A stretch of 64,000 bases of DNA from Vibrio fluminensis (GTDB lineage Bacteria; Pseudomonadota; Gammaproteobacteria; Enterobacterales; Vibrionaceae): assembly GCF_015278125.1 (NCBI RefSeq), contig NZ_JADILO010000003.1, positions 124,001 through 188,000 on the forward strand, written 5' to 3'. Below are positions 55,610-64,000 of this stretch, piece by piece; the stretch's first letter is position 1; each line of letters begins with the position of its first letter. Made by a program: the position numbers and the translations under genes. Under the pieces are notes generated by a model. That model worked only from the letters and a program-made list of their open reading frames with translations. It did not search any database and had not been told where the DNA came from.

Positions 55610-56320
55610 ATGGCTACCCCACACATCAATGCAAAACCAGGTGATTTCGCAGAAACCGTTCTTATGCCGGGCGACCCTCTACGTGCAAAATACATTGCAG
55701 AGACCTTCTTAGAAGATGTTGAACAAGTGTGTGATGTGCGCAATATGTTTGGTTACACCGGAACATACAAAGGTAAACGCGTATCAGTCATGGGGCATGG
55801 CATGGGCATTCCATCGTGCTGTATCTACGTTCACGAGTTAATCGCTGAATACGGCGTAAAAAACGTCATTCGCGTTGGTAGTTGTGGTGCGGTTCGCGAT
55901 GACGTTAAATTGATGGATGTTGTTATCGGCATGGGCGCTTCAACTGATTCTAAAGTGAACCGTATCCGCTTTAATAACCACGATTTCGCGGCGATTGCTG
56001 ATTTTGGTCTACTAGAAGAAGCGGTTTCTCAAGCTCGCGCTCAAAACGTACCGGTTAAGGTTGGCAACGTATTCTCTGCTGATTTGTTCTATACCCCAGA
56101 AGCTGACATTTTTGAGAAGATGGAAAAGCTAGGTATCTTAGGTGTCGACATGGAAGCGGCTGGTATTTACGGTGTTGCCGCGGATCTTGGAGCGAAAGCC
56201 CTAACTATCCTAACGGTTTCGGACCATATTATTCGCGGCGAAAAACTAAGCTCTGAAGAACGCCAAAAATCATTTAACGATATGATGAAAGTAGCGCTAG
56301 AAACAGCAATTAACGTTTAA
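55610..56320 (+). CDS. deoD: Purine-nucleoside phosphorylase, DeoD type
   Basis: The 236-residue enzyme cleaves purine (deoxy)nucleosides with phosphate. The hexameric PNP motifs are present: [46 protein letters not shown], and the catalytic Asp in [11 protein letters not shown] with [10 protein letters not shown] for ribose. The ATG at 55610 follows ATCGGAGC. No deoCAB genes are beside it. A hairpin at 56326-56347 separates it from the next gene. Confidence 0.96.
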   Translation: MATPHINAKPGDFAETVLMPGDPLRAKYIAETFLEDVEQVCDVRNMFGYTGTYKGKRVSVMGHGMGIPSCCIYVHELIAEYGVKNVIRVGSCGAVRDDVKLMDVVIGMGASTDSKVNRIRFNNHDFAAIADFGLLEEAVSQARAQNVPVKVGNVFSADLFYTPEADIFEKMEKLGILGVDMEAAGIYGVAADLGAKALTILTVSDHIIRGEKLSSEERQKSFNDMMKVALETAINV

Positions 56321-56325
56321 ATAAT

Positions 56326-56347
56326 TTGCCAGTCTAATGACTGGCAA
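56326..56347. other. Hairpin after deoD
   Basis: TTGCCAGTC pairs with GACTGGCAA around TAAT. There is no T run, so it may be an mRNA stabilising hairpin or weak attenuator. Confidence 0.5.
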
Positions 56348-56372
56348 TACCTAATATCCTGAGGGGGCGATT

Positions 56373-57836
56373 GTGGCGTCTGGCGATTTGCCTGCGGAAG
56401 CGAACGGGTTACAGCTCAACTTTTGTAAAACATTGGCGTGTGACAACTTTGGATTGAGTGATGCTGAACGTTATGTTGTTCAACATACCAACCCTAAACG
56501 ACCTGCCATGGTTTGTCGTGAGTGTGGTGCTTTCCCCCCCTTACTTAATAACCAAGAAGTACTTAATGAACTTCAACGTCTAAGAAGTTACCACTGTGCC
56601 GGGCTACCTGCGTGTCAAAAGCAAGGGTGCGAAAATTTCGGTCTGTCGGTACATACTCACAAACATCTCTATCATGCCTTTGGCTACAGTGGTGACCGCC
56701 AACGTTATCGCTGTAAATGTTGCCAGCAAACCTTTGTCGATAAATGGTCTGGTAGCAACAATAAGCTCGAGTTCCAAGAAAGCTTACTCGCCCTCTTATT
56801 TACCGGATATTCTGTGCGCGAGATATGTCGCAAGCTCGCTATCAATCCAAAAACGTTTTATGACCACATAGAGCATATTGCTAGCCGTTGTCGTCGTAAG
56901 CTCGCCATGTTTGACGCTCGTTGGGTTAACCACGCTGAACAATTTGAGCTCGCATCACACTATGTCGCGTTGCAACCGCACAGCAGTAACGGGGTATTTT
57001 GGCTTGCCACGGGCGATGCTCAATCTGGCTATATTCTGTGTCAGAACATCAATTATTCGCCTAATGAAGAACCAAAGGGCGATGCCGATCACAACCCTTT
57101 TTGCGAACCCGCGCGCTACGTACCTTATCAATACAGCACTGAAGCTAATCAAGCTCCGGCCTCACTATCAAAGGTATTACGTGAGCGAATTGATCAACAG
57201 TACCAACAAATCCTTGCTCGCGGTAATGTTGAAGACCCAATGGGTGACTTGACCCATTTTCACTACCCATCAAAAGGGGCACTCATTCGTCCCCCTTACA
57301 CTTCATACGCACACTTTCTGCATGTGATGAGCCTATGCCCGAGCGATAAGCACGTCACGATTTACTTACCTCAAGATCCACTACTGCGCTCAGCTGCTAT
57401 CAGCGTTGGCCTACCGAGAATTACCAATAAGTCTATTGATTTAATGTATGTCGATGGCCAGTGGGGGCGAGATCTCACTGTCGATAAAGTCGATATCATT
57501 CATATGGGCTGGTGGCGTGATCGCTGGGCGATCGCTGAAAAAGAACATTTTGCCAAAGGTATCTGCTACCTTGCCGGCGAAAATAATAACCCACAGCTTT
57601 GGTTAAAACATGCGACTCTCGATAGTGTCACTTTCTACCAAACAAGATTTCAGCTTCTATTTCAGGGCTTTGTTAATGAGCCTCGTCGCAAACTGCGACC
57701 AGCAGGGCTTTTACCTGTGTTGGATATTTTTAGAGCATGGCATAATTTGTGTTATCAAAACAAACAAGGGACAACAGCAGCGCAGTCTCTCGGATTAACC
57801 TCATCGCCATTGGCGATAAGAGAATTGCTCTCATAA
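56373..57836 (+). CDS. Transposase-derived zinc-ribbon and HTH protein
   Basis: The 487-residue product begins with several Cys pairs resembling transposase zinc ribbons (CKTLACDNFGLSD, VCRECGAFP, CQKQGCENFGLSV, YRCKCCQQTFVDKW) and a helix-turn-helix (FTGYSVREICRKLAINPKTFYDHI) as in InsA/IS1-type proteins. The C-terminal 300 residues have scattered Asp and Glu that may form an RNase H-like core, but no clean DDE triad could be picked out. No terminal inverted repeats flank it, and it is long for an IS protein, so I take it as a domesticated gene rather than an active element. The start is GTG at 56373, behind GAGGGGG. Confidence 0.72.
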   Translation: MASGDLPAEANGLQLNFCKTLACDNFGLSDAERYVVQHTNPKRPAMVCRECGAFPPLLNNQEVLNELQRLRSYHCAGLPACQKQGCENFGLSVHTHKHLYHAFGYSGDRQRYRCKCCQQTFVDKWSGSNNKLEFQESLLALLFTGYSVREICRKLAINPKTFYDHIEHIASRCRRKLAMFDARWVNHAEQFELASHYVALQPHSSNGVFWLATGDAQSGYILCQNINYSPNEEPKGDADHNPFCEPARYVPYQYSTEANQAPASLSKVLRERIDQQYQQILARGNVEDPMGDLTHFHYPSKGALIRPPYTSYAHFLHVMSLCPSDKHVTIYLPQDPLLRSAAISVGLPRITNKSIDLMYVDGQWGRDLTVDKVDIIHMGWWRDRWAIAEKEHFAKGICYLAGENNNPQLWLKHATLDSVTFYQTRFQLLFQGFVNEPRRKLRPAGLLPVLDIFRAWHNLCYQNKQGTTAAQSLGLTSSPLAIRELLS

Positions 57837-57875
57837 CTCCCAGAATGTGAAGTCTGCCATCAAACTGCCGCAGAG

Positions 57876-57907
57876 AGTCGACTTTTTGTAGAACCTAAAA
57901 GTCGACT
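57876..57907. repeat. 11-base inverted repeat after the zinc-ribbon gene
   Basis: AGTCGACTTTT and AAAAGTCGACT are exact complements separated by ten bases. A second small hairpin (AATGC GAAA GCATT) follows near 57918. They probably mark transcript ends. Confidence 0.7.
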
Positions 57908-57973
57908 AATTTTATAATGCGAAAGCATTAAAAAATTCAAAATAATTAAATTTAGCTGTGAAGGATCACATCA

Positions 57974-59473
57974 TTGGAAAAGAGCCAGCATCTGCTCAAA
58001 GAAGAACTAGAAAAACTCAGAACTCGCATCGAATCTGAGCCTAAACAGGTACTTAGAGCGGCAGAGAACTGTGCAGAAAGAGCAAATAGCATCTTCTATC
58101 CTGAAGGGGTCATTGACAGCTTAATTATCATATCTCGATGCTACTGGGCTTTGATGGATTATCGTAAAGGCCTCAAGCGAATTAGAGAAGCGTATAATAG
58201 GCTACATCAAATCGATAATGATGATGCCCTGCCAGAAATACTCCATGTTCACGCTCTCCAGCATTGGGGTCAAGCCAAGTATTACTCTGCACAACAGTAT
58301 TGGATAAAATCTCTTGAGCAATCAGCACTCGTTGACCATGTCGAAATTCAAATTGAATCATTAATCGGACTTGGCAATATTTGGCGCGTTCTTCGCGAAT
58401 ATTCATTAGCCAAAAGTACCCATGAACTGGCAGTTAAAGTAGCCAACAACATGCGTATAGATTGGCTAGAAGGAAAAGCCAGGATATTACTCGCGTGGGA
58501 TCACTATCTGCTCGGTCGATATATTGAAATGCTTTCGATTCTCGATGGTGCTGAAGAAGCATTACGTGATCATAATGATTCGACTTGGCACGCTGAGATT
58601 TGGGATTTTCGAGGACTCGCATTGCTAGGCTTGGAGCGACTAGAAGATGCAGATCAGGCAACCCAAAAGGCCCAGCAGCTGGTTGAAAAATACGATTTAG
58701 TTTGGATGCGTGCACACTCATTTGTTAGCCGTGCACGACTCGAGTTATTACGTAAAAAACCCTGTGAATCTTCCCAGTTACTGAAAGTTGCCGAGCAAGC
58801 AGCCACCAGCTTTGACGATGGCGAATTGCTCTCTCAAATATATTTCCAACAATCTCGAGTCGCAGAAGAAGTCGGTGACTACAAAATTGCCTTAGAAGCG
58901 TTTAAGCAATATCGTTCACATTCGACCAATATGTTACGTGAACAGACTGCCCGTGAAGGCAATGATAAAGCACAAGCCTCCAAACGTTTGCTTGAAAAAC
59001 GGGCACTGAAGCTAATCAATCGCGTACGCAGTCAATACGAATATGACCCAAATAAGCATATGAGCCAAGTGGTGTCTGAAACTTACTGGTGGGAACAACT
59101 GGTTCTTTTCAAAACTCAACTCAAACAGGCAAATTATGCAGTGATTATTATCCAGCACGAGGATAGCAACACATTAGACGTTTGCATGGAACTTGCCCAC
59201 ACTTTATGCAATAACAAAGACTTATTATCCCGCCTCAGTCCAGACCGCTTAGGGCTACTTGTGGCTGAAAAAGGCGACAGTGCCTTTAACATCTATGAAG
59301 TACTTTGCAATATTACAGAGATCTATCCATGGCAACGTCGTGGCGTCAGCTCAATATTACCTCGAGTTGAGCTATATAACCTTCTCACGTTCCCTTTTAC
59401 GCTCGAACAATTAGAGCAACAGGAACAGTTGATTTCTAGCCTTGAACCTAGCACTTATCGAGAAGAACTATAA
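57974..59473 (+). CDS. TPR protein with a degenerate GGDEF domain
   Basis: The 499-residue soluble protein has TPR-type helical repeats over about 1-330. The C-terminal part (about 355-480) has the strand order of a diguanylate cyclase, but where GGDEF should be it reads RLSPDRLGLLVA (near residue 420). The catalytic acidic and Gly residues are lost, so it cannot be a cyclase. The start is TTG at 57974, after GAAGGATC. Its stop overlaps the next gene's ATG (TAATG). Confidence 0.8.
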   Translation: MEKSQHLLKEELEKLRTRIESEPKQVLRAAENCAERANSIFYPEGVIDSLIIISRCYWALMDYRKGLKRIREAYNRLHQIDNDDALPEILHVHALQHWGQAKYYSAQQYWIKSLEQSALVDHVEIQIESLIGLGNIWRVLREYSLAKSTHELAVKVANNMRIDWLEGKARILLAWDHYLLGRYIEMLSILDGAEEALRDHNDSTWHAEIWDFRGLALLGLERLEDADQATQKAQQLVEKYDLVWMRAHSFVSRARLELLRKKPCESSQLLKVAEQAATSFDDGELLSQIYFQQSRVAEEVGDYKIALEAFKQYRSHSTNMLREQTAREGNDKAQASKRLLEKRALKLINRVRSQYEYDPNKHMSQVVSETYWWEQLVLFKTQLKQANYAVIIIQHEDSNTLDVCMELAHTLCNNKDLLSRLSPDRLGLLVAEKGDSAFNIYEVLCNITEIYPWQRRGVSSILPRVELYNLLTFPFTLEQLEQQEQLISSLEPSTYREEL

Positions 59474-61053
59474 TGGAAGCTTTCTTAAATAAAATATCAG
59501 ATTCTGGTTTAGATGCGTCTTCTGTTACTGGAGAGGAAGCTCTAGTTTTCTGGAATCACGTACGAGAACACGTTGCCACAACTCCACAAGAAAAAGCCCA
59601 ATCTCATGTAATCAGCGCTGAGTTCCGTACATCACTTGGTCAACATCAAGATGGCATCGCTGAGTTGCGTGCAGCACTGAATTTACTCGCGCTACCACAA
59701 GACGCAAACCTTATCCTAGAAGTTAAAGGCTATCTCGCTGATCGTTTAGTCGATCAAGGTGATTTTTCATCAGCCCTGCTCGAATATATTAGCTCTTCAA
59801 GTATTGCGGTTGAAAACAGCCATATCGATGATTATGTGAAAGCTGTGATTGGCATGGGTAACCTATGTGATGCCTATGGCGACCATGCTCGGGCGCTCCG
59901 TTATTACCAAAAAATCGATGGCATAGACCACGCAATTAATAGCCGTTCTTTGCGTCTCCGCTACAAGCTTTACAAGCTCGCTTGTTTAATTGATTTAAAT
60001 CGAATTAAACCTGCGGAAGGGTTAGTCAAAGAGTGTGAAGAACTCAGTATTCTAGTTAGCGACAAAGTACTTTCTGGGCAGGTACACCTTTATCAAGCCA
60101 AGCTCCTTCGCAAATGTGGGAAACTAGATGAAGCGATGCAGTGTTTAGGGTTAGTCAAATACGCGGCTGGCAATATTAACTCAAATTGGCTCTCCAATAT
60201 GATTCGAATGGAGCTGGGTTACTGCTTAACAGAAGCAGGAAAAACCCATCTAGCCAATTGGGTGTTAGAAAGTGTGTATCTAAGAGTCAAAAGCTCTGGA
60301 TCGCCGATACTTAATTTGCGATTAGTCGATGCTCTCGCCTCTATATGCGAGCTACAAAACAACTTTAAAAAGGCATTAGAATATCAGCACAACGCTTATC
60401 GCATCGAAAGTGATCTGATGAAAAAAGTGCCTATTACAGAGTTAGGGTCAAGTCAGTTACGACGTTTGTCACGCTTTGAGCTTCAATTAAAGCTTATCCT
60501 TTCTGAGATTGAGAACCGAGAGCTAAAAGAGACCACTGAAAGTCAAAAACACACGGTAGCGCAACTACGACAAGATGTATTTAGTGACCCATTAACTGGC
60601 TTACATAATCGTCGCTGGTTAGATGTTAAATTAAAAGATTTACTGATCAACGAGACACCATTTGCTCTTATGGTTGTCGATATCGACCACTTCAAATCTA
60701 TTAATGACGAATTAAGCCACCTAGTCGGCGATAAAGCGATTGTTGCCGTGTCTTCTGAGCTAGCAAACTATTTCCGTTTTAAAGGCTCTTCTTGTGTCCG
60801 TTTTGGTGGCGAAGAGTTCTTGGTGATCCTAGAAAACGCTGATATCGACAAAGCGACTTTGTTAGCAGAAAACTACCGCGACAACATCTACCACTATAAC
60901 TGGCGAGATGTGCTGGGTGAGCGAGGACTTACCGTTAGTATTGGCATTACTTTACATAGAGAAGGCGAGAATACCCAGCGGACTTTTTATCGAGCCGATA
61001 AAGCACTCTATCGCGCCAAAGCAAACGGACGCAACCAAGTTTGCTCCGAATGA
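59473..61053 (+). CDS. TPR-linked diguanylate cyclase
   Basis: The 526-residue soluble protein has TPR-type repeats over about 1-330, a short coiled linker (ENRELKETTESQKHTVAQLRQ) and a GGDEF domain at about 370-526 with an intact active site FGGEEF (residues 445-449), plus DPLTGLHNRRWLD and VDIDHFKSINDELSH. The RxxD inhibitory site reads RFKG and is lost. It is translationally coupled to a paralogue with a dead GGDEF and they may form a heterodimer. Confidence 0.92.
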   Translation: MEAFLNKISDSGLDASSVTGEEALVFWNHVREHVATTPQEKAQSHVISAEFRTSLGQHQDGIAELRAALNLLALPQDANLILEVKGYLADRLVDQGDFSSALLEYISSSSIAVENSHIDDYVKAVIGMGNLCDAYGDHARALRYYQKIDGIDHAINSRSLRLRYKLYKLACLIDLNRIKPAEGLVKECEELSILVSDKVLSGQVHLYQAKLLRKCGKLDEAMQCLGLVKYAAGNINSNWLSNMIRMELGYCLTEAGKTHLANWVLESVYLRVKSSGSPILNLRLVDALASICELQNNFKKALEYQHNAYRIESDLMKKVPITELGSSQLRRLSRFELQLKLILSEIENRELKETTESQKHTVAQLRQDVFSDPLTGLHNRRWLDVKLKDLLINETPFALMVVDIDHFKSINDELSHLVGDKAIVAVSSELANYFRFKGSSCVRFGGEEFLVILENADIDKATLLAENYRDNIYHYNWRDVLGERGLTVSIGITLHREGENTQRTFYRADKALYRAKANGRNQVCSE

Positions 61054-61145
61054 AGGATTACAAGCAAAAAACAATAGACAAATGTAACTAAATATCAGTA
61101 TTTTATATTATCTTTGTAAATACAAAGCAACAAAGGATGGTTGTT

Positions 61146-61529
61146 ATGTTCCTAGATTACTTCGCTTTAGGTCTGCTGGTTTTCGTTGTACTGGTTCTAT
61201 TTTATGGTGTCATTGCTATTCATGATATTCCTTATGAAATCGCGAAAAGCCGTGAACACCCTCACCAAGATGCGATCCACTATGCAGGCTGGGTAAGTCT
61301 ATTCACCCTCCACGTTTTATGGCCATTCTTATGGATTTGGGCCACCTTATGGCGCAAAGAACGCGGCTGGGGATTCCACCGATTAGAAGAAGAACAACAT
61401 GATTTACACCATCGACTCGAGAAACTCATCGATCAGGTAGAGGATCTTCACAAAGAAGTTAATTCACTAAAACAACAAAACGCAAAATCCTCTACAACTT
61501 CAACTGACCACTTAAAGGAGGACAAGTAA
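61146..61529 (+). CDS. yiaW: DUF3302 (YiaW-like) inner membrane protein
   Basis: The 127-residue product has two membrane helices (about 5-27 and 48-68) and a helical cytosolic tail with a coiled coil. The phrases AIHDIPYEIAKSREHPHQDAIHYAG and WIWATLWRKERGWG match DUF3302. The start is the ATG at 61146 with AAAGGATGG upstream; an ATG at 61137 is also in frame but would overlap the ribosome site. It is paired with an HlyD-type gene two bases later, as yiaW-yiaV are in E. coli. Confidence 0.86.
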   Translation: MFLDYFALGLLVFVVLVLFYGVIAIHDIPYEIAKSREHPHQDAIHYAGWVSLFTLHVLWPFLWIWATLWRKERGWGFHRLEEEQHDLHHRLEKLIDQVEDLHKEVNSLKQQNAKSSTTSTDHLKEDK

Positions 61530-61530
61530 T

Positions 61531-62661
61531 ATGGATTTACTACTCATCCTCACATACGCGGCTTTATGTATTGCGTTATTTAAGACATTCAACATCCCTT
61601 TAAATAAATGGACCGTTCCTACGGCAGTATTAGGTGGTGTGGTACTTGTTGGCACCTTAATTCTTTTGATGAACTACAACCACCCTTATACACAAATCGG
61701 CAATCAAGTATTCTCCACTACACCGATCGTATCTGGTGTTCGTGGGCGTGTAGTAGAGGTCCCTGTAGAACCAAATCAGCCTCTAAAACAAGGGGATGTT
61801 CTATTCAAAATTGACCCTGTTCCATATCAAGCGGCTGTTGACAAACTAAAAGCGCAAATCAAAGAAGCGAGCCAGGGCGCTCTGGGACTTGAAGCCAAAC
61901 TGCAAGAAGCGGAGGCCGCGTTAGCCAAAGCTGTCGCTGAGCGTGACAAAGCGCAAAGAGAGTTTAATCGTTACCAGCGTGGCTTCGACAAAGGTGCGTT
62001 TACAGAGCAACAACTTGATACCCGCAGACAAGCGTTTAAGGCAGCTGAGGCGACAGTGAAGGTCGCTAACACTAATATCGAACAAGCTCAAATCGCTTTG
62101 GATTCAGAAATTGGCGGAGAAAACACTACTGTCGCTGGATTACTGGCTGATTTAAGAAAAGCAGAGTTCAATCTCGAACAAACCACGGTCTATGCCCCAA
62201 CCGACGGCTTTGCCACGCAATTAGCCTTGCGACCTGGCGTCATGGCAGTGCCTCTACCACTTGCTCCAGTCATGACTTTTGTCCATACCGAAGAATTGGT
62301 TTATACCGCTGCGTTTCGACAAAACTCTTTACAGAGACTAAAAAGTGGTTTTGAGGCAGAGTTCATCTTTAGAGCGTTGCCAGGCAAAGTGTTTAAAGGC
62401 GAAGTGATCGATGTACTGCCCGCTATCGCCGAAAGCCAGTTCCAAGCAAGAGGTGCACTCGTCGGCACGGAAGCCTTACGGACCAGTGGACGAGTATTTG
62501 TTACACTGAAAGTCACCGATGATATCGACCAATATCAACTACCTATGGGGACAGCCGTTGAAGTCGCCGTCTATTCAGACAGTTTTACCCACGTCTCTAT
62601 CATGCGAAAAGTGCTAATTCGAATGAAGAGTTGGCAAAACTACCTCTATCTCGACCACTAA
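61531..62661 (+). CDS. yiaV: HlyD/EmrA-type membrane fusion protein (YiaV-like)
   Basis: The 376-residue protein has an N-terminal signal-anchor (about 3-50, including a second helix VPTAVLGGVVLVGTLILLM), a lipoyl domain (VSGVRGRVVEVPVEPNQPLKQGDVLFKIDPVPYQAAVDKL), a helical hairpin (about 105-205) and a beta-barrel end (ATQLALRPGVMAVPLPLAPVMTFV). No partner MFS or ABC gene is next to it, so an outer partner and pump must be elsewhere or absent. AAAGGAGGACAAG gives a strong ribosome site. Confidence 0.88.
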   Translation: MDLLLILTYAALCIALFKTFNIPLNKWTVPTAVLGGVVLVGTLILLMNYNHPYTQIGNQVFSTTPIVSGVRGRVVEVPVEPNQPLKQGDVLFKIDPVPYQAAVDKLKAQIKEASQGALGLEAKLQEAEAALAKAVAERDKAQREFNRYQRGFDKGAFTEQQLDTRRQAFKAAEATVKVANTNIEQAQIALDSEIGGENTTVAGLLADLRKAEFNLEQTTVYAPTDGFATQLALRPGVMAVPLPLAPVMTFVHTEELVYTAAFRQNSLQRLKSGFEAEFIFRALPGKVFKGEVIDVLPAIAESQFQARGALVGTEALRTSGRVFVTLKVTDDIDQYQLPMGTAVEVAVYSDSFTHVSIMRKVLIRMKSWQNYLYLDH

Positions 62662-62675
62662 TTTGCTACCCGTCA

Positions 62676-62717
62676 TTTTCAAGCAACTGTCAACTGAGCA
62701 GTACAGTTGCTTGAAAA
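62676..62717 (+). terminator. Hairpin terminating the yiaW-yiaV transcript
   Basis: A 15-base perfect stem (TTTTCAAGCAACTGT with ACAGTTGCTTGAAAA) around 12 bases. There is no strong T run after it, so termination may be partial. Confidence 0.7.
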
Positions 62718-62866
62718 CTCGGCGCGATCTTAGTTAGCGGTTCGATTCCGGACTCATCCTCCAGGATAGATTTAACTCTAATCCTCTAATTAATAACAAT
62801 AAAAACCCTCCTCCCTGCTTAAGCTAAATAAAGAAAAAAAAGTATTTGGACGTCTAGACAGTTAGC

Positions 62867-62895
62867 TTTCCATCATGCCAATTGTTATGTATAAT
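62867..62895 (+). promoter_or_regulatory. Promoter candidate for the ECF transporter operon
   Basis: TTTCCA (62867-62872) and the consensus -10 TATAAT (62890-62895) are 17 bases apart. Transcription would start near 62902, giving an 85-base leader. Confidence 0.6.
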
Positions 62896-62903
62896 CCCGC
62901 GCC

Positions 62904-62962
62904 TAAAATGTGACATAAGTCGCATGCAAGTATTCTAAACTAAGCTTGTGACAAGCTTTTTT
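62904..62962 (+). promoter_or_regulatory. Hairpin leader, possible attenuator or riboswitch
   Basis: Two hairpins follow the promoter: TGTGAC ATAA GTCGCA near 62910-62925, and AAGCTTG TGA CAAGCTT at 62942-62958 followed by a T run that is an intrinsic terminator in shape. The second would stop transcription before the transporter gene unless an alternative fold forms. The ligand, if any, is unknown. Confidence 0.4.
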
Positions 62963-62986
62963 AAACTCTCAGGACATTGGTTATCT

Positions 62987-63535
62987 ATGAATCTTTCAGC
63001 TAAAACCGTTGTTGTTATCGCGATTGGTGCAGCACTATACGGCATTGGTGGTCTACCTATGTTTGGCATCCCTGTATTTGCCAACACCACTCTAAAACCT
63101 GCGATGGCTGTATTGGCACTTTTCTCTGTTCTATTTGGTCCTTTGGTTGGCTTCCTCGTCGGCTTTATTGGTCACTGGGTAACGGATCTATTCGCTGGTT
63201 GGGGCGTTTGGTTAACTTGGGTACTTGGTTCAGGTATCGTCGGTCTTACCATTGGTTTCTACTCGGCAATGACCAAGGGCAACCTAGAGAAAGGCATCTT
63301 TAACCATAAAGACTTCGCGCTGTTTGTTATCCTTGCGTTTGTCGGTAACGTGGTCGGTTACGGCTGCTCGGCATTCCTTGACACCATCTTGTATGCCGAA
63401 CCATTTACCAAAGTATTCACTCAGCTAACGATTATTGCTGCAGGTAATACCCTTCTTATTGCTATCGTTGGTTACTTCATCATGAAAAACGTTGCTAAGC
63501 GCAATGCCATGAGCCGCAACCTAACTGAGGCTTAA
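62987..63535 (+). CDS. ECF transporter substrate-binding subunit (UPF0397 type)
   Basis: The 182-residue membrane protein has about six helices and the UPF0397 pattern: [56 protein letters not shown] and [15 protein letters not shown]. Family members are predicted to capture riboflavin or a related compound for an ECF importer; the ATPase gene follows after 6 bases. The ATG at 62987 matches the usual N-terminus MNLSAKTVV. Confidence 0.9.
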   Translation: MNLSAKTVVVIAIGAALYGIGGLPMFGIPVFANTTLKPAMAVLALFSVLFGPLVGFLVGFIGHWVTDLFAGWGVWLTWVLGSGIVGLTIGFYSAMTKGNLEKGIFNHKDFALFVILAFVGNVVGYGCSAFLDTILYAEPFTKVFTQLTIIAAGNTLLIAIVGYFIMKNVAKRNAMSRNLTEA

Positions 63536-63541
63536 TAAGTA

Positions 63542-64000
63542 ATGACTATCGAATTTTCTAACTTCTCTTTTAGATATAAGTCGCTGGATAAACCGACACT
63601 AAAAAATATCAATCTAAGGATAGAGAAAGGAGAGAAAATCGTTATTATTGGTCCAAGTGGCAGCGGTAAATCTACCCTTGGACAGTGTCTAAATGGCCTA
63701 ATCCCACACTCAATCGAAGGTGAAATCACTGGCTCACTGAGCATCGGTGGCAAACTCGCCTCTGAGTTAGACCTGCACGCTTATACCGAACAAGTTGGCA
63801 CCGTATTGCAAGATACCGATAGCCAATTTGTCGGTCTTAGCATCGGTGAAGACATCGCCTTTGCACTTGAAAACCAACTGGTTTCCAATGTTGAGATGTA
63901 TCCACTAGTTAAAGCCACAGCCAAAATGGTTGAACTAGAGGATATGCTTGAGCGTTCACCACACGACCTATCTGGTGGTCAAAAGCAACGCGTATCTCTA
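63542..64000 (+). CDS. ECF transporter ATP-binding protein, N-terminal part
   Basis: The gene runs off the right edge; 153 codons are visible. Walker A is GPSGSGKST, the Q-loop is in VLQDTDSQFVGLSIGED and the signature is LSGGQKQRVSL, typical of EcfA. It follows the UPF0397 subunit after six bases, so they are one operon. The second ATPase (often fused) and the EcfT subunit would lie beyond the window. Confidence 0.93.
   Translation, partial: MTIEFSNFSFRYKSLDKPTLKNINLRIEKGEKIVIIGPSGSGKSTLGQCLNGLIPHSIEGEITGSLSIGGKLASELDLHAYTEQVGTVLQDTDSQFVGLSIGEDIAFALENQLVSNVEMYPLVKATAKMVELEDMLERSPHDLSGGQKQRVSL

Larger units (their letters stand above)
62662..62986. other. Leader region of the ECF transporter genes
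   Basis: About 325 bases. It holds the strong hairpin at 62676-62717, a candidate promoter at 62867-62895, and a hairpin with T run at 62942-62962, just ahead of the first transporter gene. No gene is seen. Confidence 0.55.

Noticed and set aside
62741-62765. tRNA-like GGTTCGATTCCGGA...CCTCCA sequence after yiaV
   Set aside because: The T-loop sequence is there but the T stem pairs at only three positions, and no D, anticodon or acceptor arms could be folded upstream. Treated as chance or a very old remnant.

Overview
The window reads as a contiguous stretch of a Vibrio chromosome. The evidence is the set of Vibrio-type genes: a long secreted GH19 chitinase, a CatB-type acetyltransferase very close to those of Vibrio, a DUF3360 carrier, a photolyase/MerR/YbgA/L,D-transpeptidase block next to deoD, an Lpp-type lipoprotein, and Vibrio-style intergenic inverted repeats. 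From memory, the deoD-to-transpeptidase block and the lpp/DEAD-box genes resemble the second chromosome of V. cholerae; I infer, but cannot prove, a chromosome II location. No rRNA, tRNA, prophage, intact insertion sequence or CRISPR array was seen.

Region by region. 1-1845: end of a peroxiredoxin-like gene, then gloA and an OYE-type ene reductase (detoxification of electrophiles). 2290-7449: GH19 chitinase and an unknown exported protein. 7758-12729: PEBP-family protein, AraC regulator, an EEP nuclease/phosphatase, an orphan OmpR-type response regulator, an SMR transporter and glutathione-dependent formaldehyde dehydrogenase. 13052-22949: signalling and surface region with a histidine kinase, a type IV pilin-like protein, an EAL-PAS-GGDEF protein, a zinc-binding unknown, a CsgD/VpsT-like LuxR regulator, a small sigma-region-2-like protein and a three-gene chaperone-usher pilus. 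23260-28208: lactate dehydrogenase, M23 peptidase, a CBM48-only protein, a GFA protein and a YoaK-type membrane protein. 28468-35028: a YjiH protein, then an FCD-GntR regulator divergent from a FAD-oxidoreductase / enolase-superfamily enzyme / divergent BCCT transporter operon, which looks like a catabolic module of unknown substrate. 35167-38898: DEAD-box helicase, lpp, a beta-hydroxyacid dehydrogenase and a HAD hydrolase. 39585-43092: DUF3360 carrier and a Fur-box-controlled fagA-fumC pair. 43475-46451: lipoprotein adaptor plus ABC exporter. 46671-49726: CatB, a LysR-type regulator and a tandem array of five paralogous small secreted proteins. 50426-55265: YitT protein and the ybgA-merR-phr-ldt operon with repeated TGTACA sites upstream. 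55610-61053: deoD, a transposase-derived zinc-ribbon protein, and a coupled TPR pair with a dead and a live GGDEF domain. 61146-62661: a yiaW-yiaV-like pair. 62987-64000: start of an ECF transporter with a hairpin leader.

The most novel-looking elements are the five-gene array of 53-71 residue secreted proteins sharing a GAIxxGMxxxQI motif (48601-49726) and the FAD/enolase/BCCT module (29959-35028). Several small genes needed start correction or lie below usual size cut-offs; where I moved a start it is stated. All functional calls are from reading motifs by eye; no database search or structure prediction was run.
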